DNA of 64,000 bases from contig CAWBYP010000002.1 in NCBI GenBank assembly GCA_963793005.1, positions 620,001 through 684,000 on the forward strand, given 5' to 3'. The first letter of the stretch is position 1; each line of letters starts with the position of its first letter. The translations under genes were made by a program, and so were the position numbers. Positions 39,348 through 51,030 of this stretch are shown one piece after another. The stretch comes from RPQJ01 sp963793005. GTDB taxonomy: Bacteria > Pseudomonadota > Gammaproteobacteria > Steroidobacterales > Steroidobacteraceae. The notes under the pieces were generated by a model. That model searched no databases. It saw only the letters and a program-made list of their open reading frames with translations, and had not been told where the DNA came from.

Positions 39348-40628
39348 TTACCCCTTGATCAGTTCGGCACCGCCCATGTACCGCTTGAGCACATCCGGTA
39401 CGACGACGCTGCCGTCTGCCTGCTGGTAATTCTCCAGCACCGCGACCAGCGCGCGCCCCACGGCGACGCCCGATCCGTTCAGCGTGTGAATCGGTTCCGG
39501 CTTGCCTGTGGCCGGGTTGCGCCACCTCGCCTGCATGCGTCGGGCCTGGAAGGCCTCGCAGTTGCTGCACGATGATATCTCGCGATATTTCTGCTGGCCC
39601 GGCAGCCACACCTCAAGATCGTAGGTCTTCGCACCGCCGAAGCCTACGTCGCCACTGCAGAGCGCAATCACCCGGTATGGCAGGTTCAATCCCTGCAGCA
39701 CCTTCTCGGCACTGGCCGTCAGTTCCTCGAGCGCCGCGTACGAATCCTCGGGCCGCACCATCTGCACCAGTTCGACCTTCTCGAACTGGTGCTGGCGAAT
39801 CATGCCGCGCGTGTCCTTGCCGTAGGAGCCCGCCTCGGAACGGAAGCACGGCGTGTGCGCAACGTATCGCCGTGGCAGCGTCGCGGCCTCCAGGATCGAG
39901 TCGCGCGCCAGGTTGGTGACCGGCACCTCGGCGGTCGGAATCAGGAACAGCTCCTGCTCGCCGGAGACCACCCGGAACAGGTCAGCCTCGAATTTTGGAA
40001 GCTGTCCGGTGCCGACCAGCGCCTGCCGCGAAACGAGGTACGGGGCGTAGACCTCAGTGTAGCCGTGCTCGCCGGTGTGCAGGTCCAGCATGTACTGGAT
40101 CAGCGCGCGATGCAGCCGCGCTACGCCGCCCTTCAGCACCACGAACCTCGCGCCCGAAATCCTGCCGGCCGCCTCGAAATCGACCAGCGCAAGCTGCTCG
40201 CCAATTGCGACGTGATCCTTCGGCTCGAAGTCGAACACGCGCGGCGTTCCCCAGCGGCGCAGCTCGACGTTCGCGGTCTCGTCCCGGCCGTCCGGCACGC
40301 TGTCATGCAGCATGTTCGGCAGGCCCAGCACGAGTTCGTCGAACTCCGCCTGGACGGCGACCTGTTCCTTCTCCAGGCCCTCGAGCCGGCGAGCAAGCGT
40401 GTCGCCCTCCGCGACCAGGCCGGAAATTTCCTCGCCCTTCCCCTTGGCCATGCCGACCTTCTTGGCATGGGCATTACGTGCAGCGCGCGTCTCGTCCGCC
40501 GACACCTGGGCCACTTTGCGACGCTCTTCGAGCGCGCGGAGGCTCTCGACGTCCAGCTTGAAGCCGCGCCGCGCGAGGTTCCGGGCGACCGACTCGGGGT
40601 CCGTACGAAGCAGCTTGGCATCGAGCAT
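39348..40628 (-). CDS. serS: Serine--tRNA ligase
   Basis: 426 residues, class II synthetase that charges tRNA-Ser with serine. The N-terminal coiled-coil arm that grips the long variable arm spans about residues 30-105. Motif 2 is seen in TPCFRSEAGSYGKDTRGMIRQ and motif 3 in TLNGSGVAVGRALVAVLENY; the segment KYREISSCSNCEAFQARR is typical. ATG 40628 (MLDAKLLRTDPESVARNL) is the canonical start. The tRNA-Ser(UGA) gene follows 29 bases downstream. Between this gene and upstream rarA lies an inverted-repeat element. Confidence 0.98.
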   Translation of the reverse strand: MLDAKLLRTDPESVARNLARRGFKLDVESLRALEERRKVAQVSADETRAARNAHAKKVGMAKGKGEEISGLVAEGDTLARRLEGLEKEQVAVQAEFDELVLGLPNMLHDSVPDGRDETANVELRRWGTPRVFDFEPKDHVAIGEQLALVDFEAAGRISGARFVVLKGGVARLHRALIQYMLDLHTGEHGYTEVYAPYLVSRQALVGTGQLPKFEADLFRVVSGEQELFLIPTAEVPVTNLARDSILEAATLPRRYVAHTPCFRSEAGSYGKDTRGMIRQHQFEKVELVQMVRPEDSYAALEELTASAEKVLQGLNLPYRVIALCSGDVGFGGAKTYDLEVWLPGQQKYREISSCSNCEAFQARRMQARWRNPATGKPEPIHTLNGSGVAVGRALVAVLENYQQADGSVVVPDVLKRYMGGAELIKG

Positions 40629-40680
40629 GGTCAGGTCGTCCTGGGCAGAGCGGCTACGGCAAAGAGAGCGAATTGTACGA

Positions 40681-40766
40681 GAAACAGGGGACATTCTCCT
40701 TTTTCGCCGCCTTCGACTCCTGCTGGCAATGCAGGGGGATCGAGAAAGGGGAATGTCCCCTATTTC
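40681..40766. repeat. 86-bp inverted-repeat (MITE/REP-like) element overlapping the rarA stop
   Basis: Arms 40681-40706 and 40741-40766 match at 23 of 26 positions as inverted repeats; each contains the core GGGGACATTC. The right arm encodes the last codon of rarA and its TAG stop (40762-40760). The core resembles intergenic repeats I associate with REP-type transposases in gammaproteobacteria, but that link is from memory, not a search. It sits in the rarA-serS gap. Confidence 0.75.
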
Positions 40767-42064
40767 CGGCGCCGCTCAAGCGCCTCGCGGATCCTGATCT
40801 CGAGGCCGCGGTCGACCGGCTGGTAGTAGCGCGCCGGCTCCATTCCTTCCGGAAAGTAATTCTCGCCCGCCGCGTATGCGTCGGGCTCGTCGTGCGCGTA
40901 GCGGTAGCCCTTGCCGTAGCCGAGCGACTTCATCAGCCCGGTGGGCGCATTGCGCAGGTGCAGCGGCACGTCGAGCGTGCCGTGCTCCTTCGCGTCTGCC
41001 ATCGCGGCGCCGAATGCGACGTAGACCGCGTTGCTCTTCGCGGCACAGGCCATGAACACCACCGCCTGCGCGAGCGCGAGCTCGCCCTCTGGACTGCCCA
41101 GGCGCTCGTAGGTCTCGCTGGCCTGCAGCGCAAGCGCCAGCGCGCGCGGATCGGCGTTGCCGATGTCCTCGGATGCCATGCGCAGAACACGCCTCGCGAT
41201 GTAGCGGGGATCACAGCCACCATCCAGCATCCGGCACAACCAGTAGAGCGCGGCGTCGGGGTCCGTCCCCCGCACCGCCTTGTGCAGCGCCGAGATCTGG
41301 TCGTAGAACTGCTCGCCCTTCTTGTCGAAACGCCGATAGCCGCCGGCCGAGACCTCCGAGGCAATATCCTCGGTGACAACGCCGCTGCCGACCCGGGCCA
41401 GGTCGACAGCTATCTCGAGCAGGTTGAGCGCCCGCCGCGCGTCGCCATCGGCCGCCCTGGCCAGCGTGTCCATCGCGTCAGTGTCTATGGTGACGTGCCC
41501 GGCACCATCGCCGGCCTCGCGCTCAAGCGCGCGCCCGAGCACCTGCTTCACGTCGTCGTGCGACAGCGAGCGAAGCACGTACACACGGGCGCGCGACAGC
41601 AACGCGCTGTTGATCTCGAACGAGGGGTTCTCGGTCGTCGCGCCGATGAAGCAGACGGTACCGTCTTCGACGAACGGCAGGAACGCATCCTGTTGCGACT
41701 TGTTGAAGCGATGTACCTCGTCGAGGAACAGCACGGTCTGCCGCCCCGAGTCCTGCTTCAGGGCCCTCGCCTTCTCCACCACGGCACGCACGTCCTTCAC
41801 ACCGGCCATCACGGCGGAAAGCGCGACGAACTCCGCGTCGCAGGTGCGTGCCACGAGGCGCGCGAGCGTCGTCTTGCCGGTGCCCGGCGGGCCCCAGAGC
41901 AGCATCGAATGCAGGCTGCGTCCTTCCAGCATGCGCCGCAGTGGCTTGCCGGGCGCAAGCAGGTGCGCCTGCCCGACGAATTCGTCGAGTACCGCAGGCC
42001 GCATGCGGTCGGCCAGTGGTCGCCAGCCCGCTTCCTGCGCAGGCTTCAACTCCGGACCAGCCAC
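40760..42064 (-). CDS. rarA: Replication-associated recombination protein A (MgsA/RarA AAA+ ATPase)
   Basis: 434 residues, the usual length. RarA acts at stalled replication forks. Walker A is GPPGTGKTT in MLLWGPPGTGKTTLARLVA, Walker B is FLDEVHRFNK, and sensor 1 lies in FIGATTENPSFEINSALLSR. The C-terminal tetramer domain includes DIGNADPRAL and KSLGYGKGYRYAHDEPDAYA. The start is most likely GTG 42064, which overlaps the VanZ gene by 19 bases; the frame is open further upstream but has no RarA similarity there. The last codon and stop lie within an inverted-repeat element. Confidence 0.96.
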   Translation of the reverse strand: MAGPELKPAQEAGWRPLADRMRPAVLDEFVGQAHLLAPGKPLRRMLEGRSLHSMLLWGPPGTGKTTLARLVARTCDAEFVALSAVMAGVKDVRAVVEKARALKQDSGRQTVLFLDEVHRFNKSQQDAFLPFVEDGTVCFIGATTENPSFEINSALLSRARVYVLRSLSHDDVKQVLGRALEREAGDGAGHVTIDTDAMDTLARAADGDARRALNLLEIAVDLARVGSGVVTEDIASEVSAGGYRRFDKKGEQFYDQISALHKAVRGTDPDAALYWLCRMLDGGCDPRYIARRVLRMASEDIGNADPRALALALQASETYERLGSPEGELALAQAVVFMACAAKSNAVYVAFGAAMADAKEHGTLDVPLHLRNAPTGLMKSLGYGKGYRYAHDEPDAYAAGENYFPEGMEPARYYQPVDRGLEIRIREALERRRK

Positions 42065-42429
42065 GACTCGACCCGTTGCGCCCAGCCCCCCGTCAGCGCC
42101 AGCGCCAGCAGCAGGCCGGCGCCGACGCCCGCCGCATTCGCAGCCATGTCGAGAGCCTCGGCGCTGCGGCCGAGCTGCATTGCACCCTGCGCGATCTCGA
42201 CACCGAGGCCCAGCGCGAGCAGGCCGATGACTACCTGCCAGTAACGCGCACGCGGATACAGGCCCGTAAACCACAGGGCGAGCCCGCAGTACGCGGTGAA
42301 GTGCTCGACCTTGTCGAATCCATCCGGAACGGGCAGCGCAAGGCTGGGCGCCAGGCTGGAGTAGAGGATCGCGCCCACGAGAGCGACGCTCAATGCGAGC
42401 CACAGGCGCCGGTAACGCAACGGGATCAT
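42046..42429 (-). CDS. VanZ-like integral membrane protein
   Basis: 127 residues with three to four membrane segments (LWLALSVALVGAILYSSLA; LALWFTGLYP; VVIGLLALGLGVEIAQG; AANAAGVGAGLLLALAL). Conserved VanZ-like positions are DKVEHFTAYCGLALWF, IAQGAMQLGRSAEALDMAAN. The molecular role of single-domain VanZ-like proteins is not defined. It sits between lolA and rarA and overlaps the rarA start by 19 bases, so it belongs to the same leftward operon. Confidence 0.9.
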   Translation of the reverse strand: MIPLRYRRLWLALSVALVGAILYSSLAPSLALPVPDGFDKVEHFTAYCGLALWFTGLYPRARYWQVVIGLLALGLGVEIAQGAMQLGRSAEALDMAANAAGVGAGLLLALALTGGWAQRVESWLVRS

Positions 42430-42434
42430 CGCCG

Positions 42435-43085
42435 CTATGGCTTCGCGTCGCCGATGACGTCAGCGCCCTTCGGCGGCGTGAACTGGAACAAGGCAGGATC
42501 CAGCTTCTGGTTCAGCGCTACGTCGCTGAAATTGAGCTCAGTGCTCTGCCCGAGCTTGTCCAGCAGCTGCATTGCAACCAGTCCGCCACGATCATCGAAG
42601 CCCAGGCTCACGCTTTCGAAGTCCGAACCCTGCTGCCGGGGGATGAGGCGGCACCAGGTCCAATCCCCGTCTCGCTCAACCGGCCCGGAGCTGAAACTCT
42701 CGCCAACCGAACCCGTCCCGGACAGCAGCATGGCCGGCGTCGATCCCAATCCTGATTCCAGCGGCCGCACCGTGACCTGCTCGAGGTCCGCGTCGTACAG
42801 CCAGAGCTTGCGGCCGTCGGCGACGATCACCTGCACGTAAGGATCACGGTAGTCCCAGCGGAAGCGATCCGGCCGGGACAACGACAGCGTGCCGGTCACA
42901 CGGCTGCTGATCTGCCCGTCGCGGTTGCGCACCACCTGCACGAAATCCGCCGACAGCGTGCGCACGGACTTTAGCCACGCCTCGACCCGCACCAGTGAGT
43001 CGGCCTCGACCGCGGCCACGGCAGGCACCGCGGCAAGCATCAGCGCGACTGTGAGCAGGATGCCGGGGGCGTTTCTGGGTCTCAT
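42435..43085 (-). CDS. lolA: Outer-membrane lipoprotein carrier protein LolA
   Basis: 216 residues. LolA is the periplasmic chaperone that carries lipoproteins from LolCDE to LolB. It has a signal peptide (ILLTVALMLAAVPAVAAVEA) and the family blocks LSADFVQVVRNRDGQ, GTLSLSRPDRFRWDY and VVADGRKLWLYDADLEQVTV. It lies 8 bases after ftsK and 5 bases before the VanZ gene on the same strand. The ftsK-lolA-rarA-serS order matches E. coli. Confidence 0.97.
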   Translation of the reverse strand: MRPRNAPGILLTVALMLAAVPAVAAVEADSLVRVEAWLKSVRTLSADFVQVVRNRDGQISSRVTGTLSLSRPDRFRWDYRDPYVQVIVADGRKLWLYDADLEQVTVRPLESGLGSTPAMLLSGTGSVGESFSSGPVERDGDWTWCRLIPRQQGSDFESVSLGFDDRGGLVAMQLLDKLGQSTELNFSDVALNQKLDPALFQFTPPKGADVIGDAKP

Positions 43086-43093
43086 GCAGCTGC

Positions 43094-45403
43094 TCAGTCG
43101 GATTCCGGCGGAGGTGGCGCAATCACTTCACGGCTGCCATTGGATTGTAGTGGGCCGACCAGCCCGGCCGCCTCCATCGCCTCGATCATGCGCGCGGCGC
43201 GGTTGTAGCCGATCTTGAGCCTGCGCTGCACGCCCGAGATCGATGCCCTGCGGCTTTCGACCACGATGCGCACGGCCTCGTCGTACAGCGGATCCTGCTC
43301 CGGGTCACCACTGTCCTCGCCGTTGCCGCCCGATTCGCCCGGCAGGCCAGGAATCGGTGCCGACGGGCCGTCGAGGATCTCGTCCATGTAGGACGGTGGG
43401 CCGGCGGCCTTGAGGCGACCGACGACCCGGTGCACCTCGGCGTCCGACACGAAGGCACCGTGTACGCGCACCGGCAGCGATGTGCCCGGCTGCAGGAACA
43501 GCATGTCGCCATGGCCCAGCAGCGCCTCGGCGCCACTCTGGTCGAGGATCGTGCGCGAGTCGACCTTGGCCGACACCTGGAACGCGATCCGCGTCGGGAT
43601 GTTGGCCTTGATGAGGCCGGTGATCACGTCCACCGACGGTCGCTGCGTCGCGAGGATCAGGTGTATGCCCGACGCGCGCGCCTTCTGCGCCAGCCGCGCG
43701 ATCAGTTCCTCGACCTTCTTGCCGACGATCATCATCAGGTCGGCAAGTTCGTCCACCACCACGACGATGAACGGCAGCGGCTCGACGATGGAGACCATGT
43801 CCGGGTCGCCGCCGGGTGGCAGCCGCTTCAGCTCGAGCGGATCGCGCATCGGCTTGCCGGCATCCGCGAGGTCCTTCACCTTGCGGTTGAATCCGGCGAG
43901 GTTGCGCACGCCCGCGGCAGCCATCAGCTGGTAGCGCCGCTCCATCTCGGCCACGCACCAGCGCAGCGCGTTGGCCGCCTGCTTCATGTCGGTCACGACC
44001 GGCACCAGCAGGTGTGGGATGCCCTCGTAGACCGAGAGTTCCAGCATCTTCGGGTCGATCATGATCATCCGCACGTGCTCGGCGGACGACTTGTAGAGCA
44101 GCGAAAGCACCATCGCATTGATCGCAGTGGACTTGCCCGAGCCGGTCGTACCGCCAACCAGCAGGTGCGGCATGCGCGCCAGGTCCGCGACCATCGGGTT
44201 CCCGCCGATGTCCTTGCCGAGCACCAGCGCGAGCGCAGAGCCCATGTCGTCATAGGCCTTCGACTTGACGATCTCGCCAAGCGTGACGATCTCGCGCGTC
44301 TCGTTGGGGATCTCGAGGCCCATGGTGGACTTGCCGGGAATGATCTCCACGACGCGCACGCTGACCGCGGACAGTGCACGGGCGAGGTCCTTCGCCAGGT
44401 GCGAGATCTGGGCGACCTTAACGCCCGGTGCAGGACGCAGCTCGAATCGCGTGATGACCGGGCCGGGATGGACTTCCACCACCTCGGCCTCGACGCCGAA
44501 ATCGCGCAGCTTCAGTTCCACGAGCCGCGACATCGCCTCGAGCGCCTCCGGCGAATAGCCGCCCTTTCGCGCCGGTGGGTCGTCGAGCAGCGAGAGTTCC
44601 GGCAGTTCCGTCGAGCCCAGCCGCTCGAACATCGAGACCTGCTTTTCCTTCTCGACGCGCTCGCTCTTCTCGACCCTTGGCGCAACAGCCTCGATCCTCG
44701 GCGGCTTGCGCTCCGCGGCCTTCTTCTGCTCCTCGCGGACGATCCCCTGCCGGGCCTGCTTCACCTCGCGCCCGGCCTTGACGTCGCGCGCCGTGGAACT
44801 GCGCTCCTTAGCCCAGTCGATCGCGGCAAGCACGCCATGGCCGATGCGGTCCATCACGTCGAGCCAGGATATGCCGGTGAATAGCGACACCGACCCCAGC
44901 CAGACGGCCAGCAGCAGCAGTGTCGCGCCGAGCGGGCTCGAGACGGCCGCCAGGCCGTTCCCGACCAGCGAGCCCACCTGTCCGCCGGCTGTGAACGGCA
45001 ACGACCCGGCGTCGAAGTGCAGCGTCGCCAGTCCACAACTGCTTGCAAGCGCCAGTACGAAACCGGCGCCGCGCAGCGCCGAAGTGCGCCGGTCGAAGGG
45101 CTCGGCGCTGCGTCTTTCCTGGAACAACGTCCAACCGGCGAATACCAGCATCACCGGGAACAGGAAGGCGGGCCCGCCGAAAAGCACGAAGAACGCGTCG
45201 GACAGCCAGGCGCCGAACGGGCCGATCAGGTTGGTGATCGGTCCCGATTGCCCGGTCGAGGAGAACCCCCGGTCGCCGCTGTCATAGCTCGCAAGCGCCA
45301 CCAGCAGGATCAGCGCCAGCGCGCCGAATACCCACAGGGCGCTCTCGCGCAGGCCTCGAGCCACGCCTGACGCCGCGTCGGTCTTGGATTCAGTCCTCGC
45401 CAC
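43094..45403 (-). CDS. ftsK: DNA translocase FtsK
   Basis: 769 residues, much shorter than the 1329 of E. coli because the linker is short. FtsK pumps chromosome ends at the division septum. The N-terminal domain has four membrane segments (for example LWVFGALALILLVALASY). A charged linker (about 200-265) follows. The motor has Walker A GGTTGSGKS and Walker B VVVVDELADLMM. The C-terminal gamma winged helix (ISGVQRRLKIGYNRAARMIE) recognises KOPS sites. The start is GTG 45403 with AGGTG upstream. Divergent from trxB. Confidence 0.97.
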   Translation of the reverse strand: MARTESKTDAASGVARGLRESALWVFGALALILLVALASYDSGDRGFSSTGQSGPITNLIGPFGAWLSDAFFVLFGGPAFLFPVMLVFAGWTLFQERRSAEPFDRRTSALRGAGFVLALASSCGLATLHFDAGSLPFTAGGQVGSLVGNGLAAVSSPLGATLLLLAVWLGSVSLFTGISWLDVMDRIGHGVLAAIDWAKERSSTARDVKAGREVKQARQGIVREEQKKAAERKPPRIEAVAPRVEKSERVEKEKQVSMFERLGSTELPELSLLDDPPARKGGYSPEALEAMSRLVELKLRDFGVEAEVVEVHPGPVITRFELRPAPGVKVAQISHLAKDLARALSAVSVRVVEIIPGKSTMGLEIPNETREIVTLGEIVKSKAYDDMGSALALVLGKDIGGNPMVADLARMPHLLVGGTTGSGKSTAINAMVLSLLYKSSAEHVRMIMIDPKMLELSVYEGIPHLLVPVVTDMKQAANALRWCVAEMERRYQLMAAAGVRNLAGFNRKVKDLADAGKPMRDPLELKRLPPGGDPDMVSIVEPLPFIVVVVDELADLMMIVGKKVEELIARLAQKARASGIHLILATQRPSVDVITGLIKANIPTRIAFQVSAKVDSRTILDQSGAEALLGHGDMLFLQPGTSLPVRVHGAFVSDAEVHRVVGRLKAAGPPSYMDEILDGPSAPIPGLPGESGGNGEDSGDPEQDPLYDEAVRIVVESRRASISGVQRRLKIGYNRAARMIEAMEAAGLVGPLQSNGSREVIAPPPPESD

Positions 45404-45602
45404 CGGTGTTCACCTGAAAGCTCAATACTTTCGCGTAAGCGTATGAAGTTGCGTAGATTACCGGGATGCTTCGGCCAGCTCCAGCGCGCCGTGCCCGACG
45501 GCGCCGAACCGCCCTTCAGCGGCTGTTTTGCCGCGGGACGGGATGTTGCTTACCATGCCGCGCCCCCGTCCGGCCACGGCGCCAAAGCCCGAGGAAGTAT
45601 AC

Positions 45603-46568
45603 ATGAGCGATTCCCGTCACTCGCCGCTGATCATCCTGGGCTCCGGGCCCGCCGGCTACGCCGCGGCCGTGTACGCAGCGCGCGCGAATCGCAAGCCGCT
45701 GCTGCTGACGGGCATGGAACAGGGCGGGCAGCTGATGACCACCACCGAGGTCGACAACTGGCCCGGCGACCCGCATGGGCTCACCGGCCCCGGCCTGATG
45801 GAGCGCATGCGCGAACACGCGGAACGCTTCGACACTGAGATCGTGATGGATCACGTGAGCGAGGTGGACTTCTCGCGCCGGCCACTGCTGCTGAAGGGCG
45901 ACCGCGGTGAGTACACCTGCGACGCGCTGGTCATCGCGACGGGCGCAAGCGCGCGCTACCTCGGCCTCGAGTCCGAGCAGGCATTTCGCGGCCGTGGGGT
46001 CTCGGCCTGCGCGACCTGCGACGGCTTCTTCTTCCGCGGACAGCGTGTGGCCGTGATCGGCGGCGGCAACACCGCCGTCGAGGAGGCGCTGTACCTGTCG
46101 AACATCGCCTCGCACGTCACGCTGGTGCACCGGCGCGACAAGCTGCGATCGGAAAAGATCCTGCAGGACCGCCTGTTCGAACGGCAGCGTGCCGGGGTCG
46201 TGGACATCGCGTGGAATCACACGGTCGAAGACGTGCTCGGCGACGGAACGGGCGTCACCGGCGTGCGCATCGCGGCGACCGACGGGTCGGGCAGTCGCGA
46301 TCTTGCGGTTGCCGGCGTGTTCATCGCAGTCGGCCACACGCCGAACACGCAGATATTCGAGGGCCAGCTCGACATGAAGGGCGGCTACATCATCGTGCGA
46401 TCAGGTTCGGACGGTGGCGCTACGGCCACCAGCGTGCCGGGCGTCTTCGCCGCGGGCGACGTCGCCGACCACGTGTATCGCCAGGCCATCACGTCGGCCG
46501 GCACCGGCTGCATGGCGGCGCTCGACGCGGACAAATACCTCGAGCAGCTCGAAGCCAGCGCGGGCTGA
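45603..46568 (+). CDS. trxB: Thioredoxin-disulfide reductase
   Basis: 321 residues. This flavoenzyme passes electrons from NADPH to thioredoxin. FAD binding: LIILGSGPAGYAAAVYAAR. The redox-active pair C136/C139 lies in ACATCDGFFF. NADPH binding: VAVIGGGNTAVEEALYL with the HRRDKLRSEKI patch. FAD closing motif: GVFAAGDVADHVYRQAI. The ATG at 45603 is preceded by GAGGAAG; the open frame upstream is not coding. Divergent from ftsK across a 199-base gap. Confidence 0.98.
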   Translation: MSDSRHSPLIILGSGPAGYAAAVYAARANRKPLLLTGMEQGGQLMTTTEVDNWPGDPHGLTGPGLMERMREHAERFDTEIVMDHVSEVDFSRRPLLLKGDRGEYTCDALVIATGASARYLGLESEQAFRGRGVSACATCDGFFFRGQRVAVIGGGNTAVEEALYLSNIASHVTLVHRRDKLRSEKILQDRLFERQRAGVVDIAWNHTVEDVLGDGTGVTGVRIAATDGSGSRDLAVAGVFIAVGHTPNTQIFEGQLDMKGGYIIVRSGSDGGATATSVPGVFAAGDVADHVYRQAITSAGTGCMAALDADKYLEQLEASAG

Positions 46569-46587
46569 ACCACGGCCCAGCGCCCCG

Positions 46588-47733
46588 ATGAGCGTGCAGG
46601 CGGAGACGATCGAGCGGATCGCGGACGTCGCGGCGGCCGACTGGGACGGGCTCAATTCGGACGGCAACCCGTTCCTGCGCCATGCGTTCCTGGAGGCACT
46701 CGAGTCCTCGGGCTGCGTCGGGGCCGACGCGGGCTGGATTCCGCGCCACCTGCTGTTGCGCGACGAAAGTGGCCGGCTCGCCGGAGCAGTGCCTCGTTAC
46801 CTGAAGACGCATTCATGGGGAGAGTTCGTCTTCGACTGGAACTGGGCCCAGGCCAGCATCCGGGCCGGCCTCGACTACTACCCGAAGCTGGTCTCGGCCG
46901 TGCCGTTCACGCCGGTGACCGGCCCGCGCCTGCTGGTGGCGCAGGACGACTCGCACCAGCGGCCGGTCCTCGCGATGGCACTGCTCGAATCGGCGCGCGT
47001 CGAAGGCGTTCCCGGCACGCAGGTGAACTTCACGACGCCCGGGGACCAGGCTGCGCTGGAGGCCGCTGGGTTTCTCTCGCGCCACGACTGCCGATTCCTG
47101 TGGCGCAATCGAGGCTATCGCGACTTCGACGATTTCCTCGACGTACTTCGCGCCGACAAGCGCAAGAAGCTCCGGCGCGAGCGACGGCGCGTGGCCGAGG
47201 CAGGTGTGACTTTCAGGACGCTCGCCGGCGGCGACGTGGAGCCGGAGCTGTGGCAGGCCATTTTCGGCTTCTCCGAGCAGACGTTCCTGAGGCACGGGAA
47301 CGCGCACTACCTGACCGCGGATTTCCTGGCGCTGGTGGCCGGTCGCCTGCCGGACTCGATCATGGTCAAGCTCGCGCTACAGGCTGGCGACCCCATCGCG
47401 GCAGCCATCTTCTTCCATGATGGTCGCTGGCTGTACGGGCGCTACTGGGGAGCTTCGCGACAGGTCGACTGCCTGCACTTCGAGGCCTGCTATTACCAGG
47501 GCATCGAGTGGTGCATCGAGCGCGGACTCGACGGTTTCGACCCCGGCACCCAGGGCGAGCACAAGCTCGCGCGGGGCTTTGAGCCCACGCTGACCCGGTC
47601 GGCACACTGGTTTGCGCACCCAGGCCTGTCCTCTGCAATCGGCCGCTACCTGGAGCGCGAACGTGACGCGGTCTTGCGGTATGTCGCGGCTGCGGGGGAT
47701 CACCTGCCATTTCACCGCGAGCCGGGCGCGTGA
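46588..47733 (+). CDS. GNAT-like acyltransferase (FemAB/DUF482-related)
   Basis: 381 residues. The family (PF04339-like, COG3146) has a double GNAT fold. Family-like blocks are NPFLRHAFLEALESSG near the N-terminus, LRADKRKKLRRERRR in the centre and DGFDPGTQGEHKLARGFEP near the C-terminus. Members are often called peptidogalycan biosynthesis proteins, but no substrate is proven. It starts 19 bases after trxB and its TGA overlaps the aat GTG start as GTGA (47730-47733), so co-translation with aat is likely. The ATG at 46588 is chosen where similarity begins. Confidence 0.88.
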   Translation: MSVQAETIERIADVAAADWDGLNSDGNPFLRHAFLEALESSGCVGADAGWIPRHLLLRDESGRLAGAVPRYLKTHSWGEFVFDWNWAQASIRAGLDYYPKLVSAVPFTPVTGPRLLVAQDDSHQRPVLAMALLESARVEGVPGTQVNFTTPGDQAALEAAGFLSRHDCRFLWRNRGYRDFDDFLDVLRADKRKKLRRERRRVAEAGVTFRTLAGGDVEPELWQAIFGFSEQTFLRHGNAHYLTADFLALVAGRLPDSIMVKLALQAGDPIAAAIFFHDGRWLYGRYWGASRQVDCLHFEACYYQGIEWCIERGLDGFDPGTQGEHKLARGFEPTLTRSAHWFAHPGLSSAIGRYLERERDAVLRYVAAAGDHLPFHREPGA

Positions 47734-48416
47734 TTCCGTTCCTCCGGCCCGGCGATCCGCCGGATGCGTTCCCGCCGCTCGAGCAGGCGCTCGGCGAGCC
47801 GGACGGCCTGTTGTGCGCGGGCGGCGACCTGTCTCCGGCGAGACTGCTCGAGGCTTACCGGCGCGGGATCTTCCCCTGGTACTCCGAGGGACAGCCGATC
47901 CTATGGTGGTCGCCAGACCCGCGCGCCGTACTGTTCCCGGACGAATTCCGCGTCTCCCGCAGCCTCACCAAGACACTGCGCAACCGTGGCTACGAGACCC
48001 GCATTGACTCGGCATTCGCGGAAGTGGTCGCCCGCTGCGCGGACACGGACCATCGCCCGGAGGGCACGTGGATCTCGCCCGACATGCAATCCGCATACCT
48101 GGAACTGCATCGACTCGGCCACGCGCACTCGGTCGAGACCTGGCAGGCCGGTCGGCTGGTCGGCGGCCTCTACGGGGTCGGGCTGGGCAAGGTGTTCTTC
48201 GGCGAGTCGATGTTCAGCATGCAGCGCGACGCGTCAAAAGTCGCTCTGGCGCGACTGGTGAGAGATTCGGTGGAACGCGGCGTCGAACTGATCGACTGCC
48301 AGGTAACAAGCCCGCACCTCGAGAGCCTGGGCGCCCGCTGCATCCCCCGCGCCCGGTTCCGTGCCCTGCTTTCCGCGGCCATTCCGCACGCCGGCACGCA
48401 CCGGGCCTGGGACTGA
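47730..48416 (+). CDS. aat: Leucyl/phenylalanyl-tRNA--protein transferase
   Basis: 228 residues. Aat transfers Leu or Phe from tRNA to proteins with N-terminal Arg or Lys, marking them for ClpS-ClpAP. Diagnostic blocks are GLLCAGGDLSPARLLEAYRR, GIFPWYSEGQPILWWSPDPR, THR-like AHSVETWQ, and GGLYGVGLGKVFFGESMFS. The GTG start overlaps the previous stop by four bases. infA follows 69 bases on, and clpA-clpS lie just beyond, so three parts of the N-degron pathway are adjacent. Confidence 0.98.
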   Translation: MIPFLRPGDPPDAFPPLEQALGEPDGLLCAGGDLSPARLLEAYRRGIFPWYSEGQPILWWSPDPRAVLFPDEFRVSRSLTKTLRNRGYETRIDSAFAEVVARCADTDHRPEGTWISPDMQSAYLELHRLGHAHSVETWQAGRLVGGLYGVGLGKVFFGESMFSMQRDASKVALARLVRDSVERGVELIDCQVTSPHLESLGARCIPRARFRALLSAAIPHAGTHRAWD

Positions 48417-48485
48417 CCTCGCGTTGCCAAACGCCGGGCATTTATGCAGAATTCGCGCCGCTCGAACCGCGGCTTGAGGGGCTGC

Positions 48486-48704
48486 ATGGCGAAGGAAGAC
48501 GCGATCCAGATGGAAGGCCGGGTGGTCGAGACCCTGCCGAACACGACCTTTCGTGTCGAACTGCAGAACGGCCACGTAGTGACCGCCCACATCTCCGGCA
48601 AGATGCGTAAGCACTACATCCGTATCCTGACGGGCGACACGGTGACGGTCGAGATCACGCCGTACGACCTGACCAAGGGTCGGATCGTCTTCCGCGCGAG
48701 GTAG
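48486..48704 (+). CDS. infA: Translation initiation factor IF-1
   Basis: 72 residues, exactly the E. coli length. A single S1/OB fold that occupies the ribosomal A site during initiation. It begins MAKEDAIQMEGRVVETLP and ends GRIVFRAR. The open frame continues 14 codons upstream to 48444, but the family start is the ATG at 48486. It is convergent with clpA, with a hairpin between. Confidence 0.98.
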   Translation: MAKEDAIQMEGRVVETLPNTTFRVELQNGHVVTAHISGKMRKHYIRILTGDTVTVEITPYDLTKGRIVFRAR

Positions 48705-48721
48705 CGGCCCGCATCCGATCG

Positions 48722-48747
48722 CGCCAGCGCTTCGCCTTGCGCTGGCG
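48722..48747. terminator. Hairpin between convergent infA and clpA
   Basis: CGCCAGCGC (48722-48730), an eight-base loop and GCGCTGGCG (48739-48747) form a perfect 9-bp stem in the 51-base gap between the two stops. No T-tract is visible; probably bidirectional. Confidence 0.6.
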
Positions 48748-48755
48748 GCAGCCAT

Positions 48756-51026
<2,271 letters not shown>

Positions 51027-51030
51027 TGTT

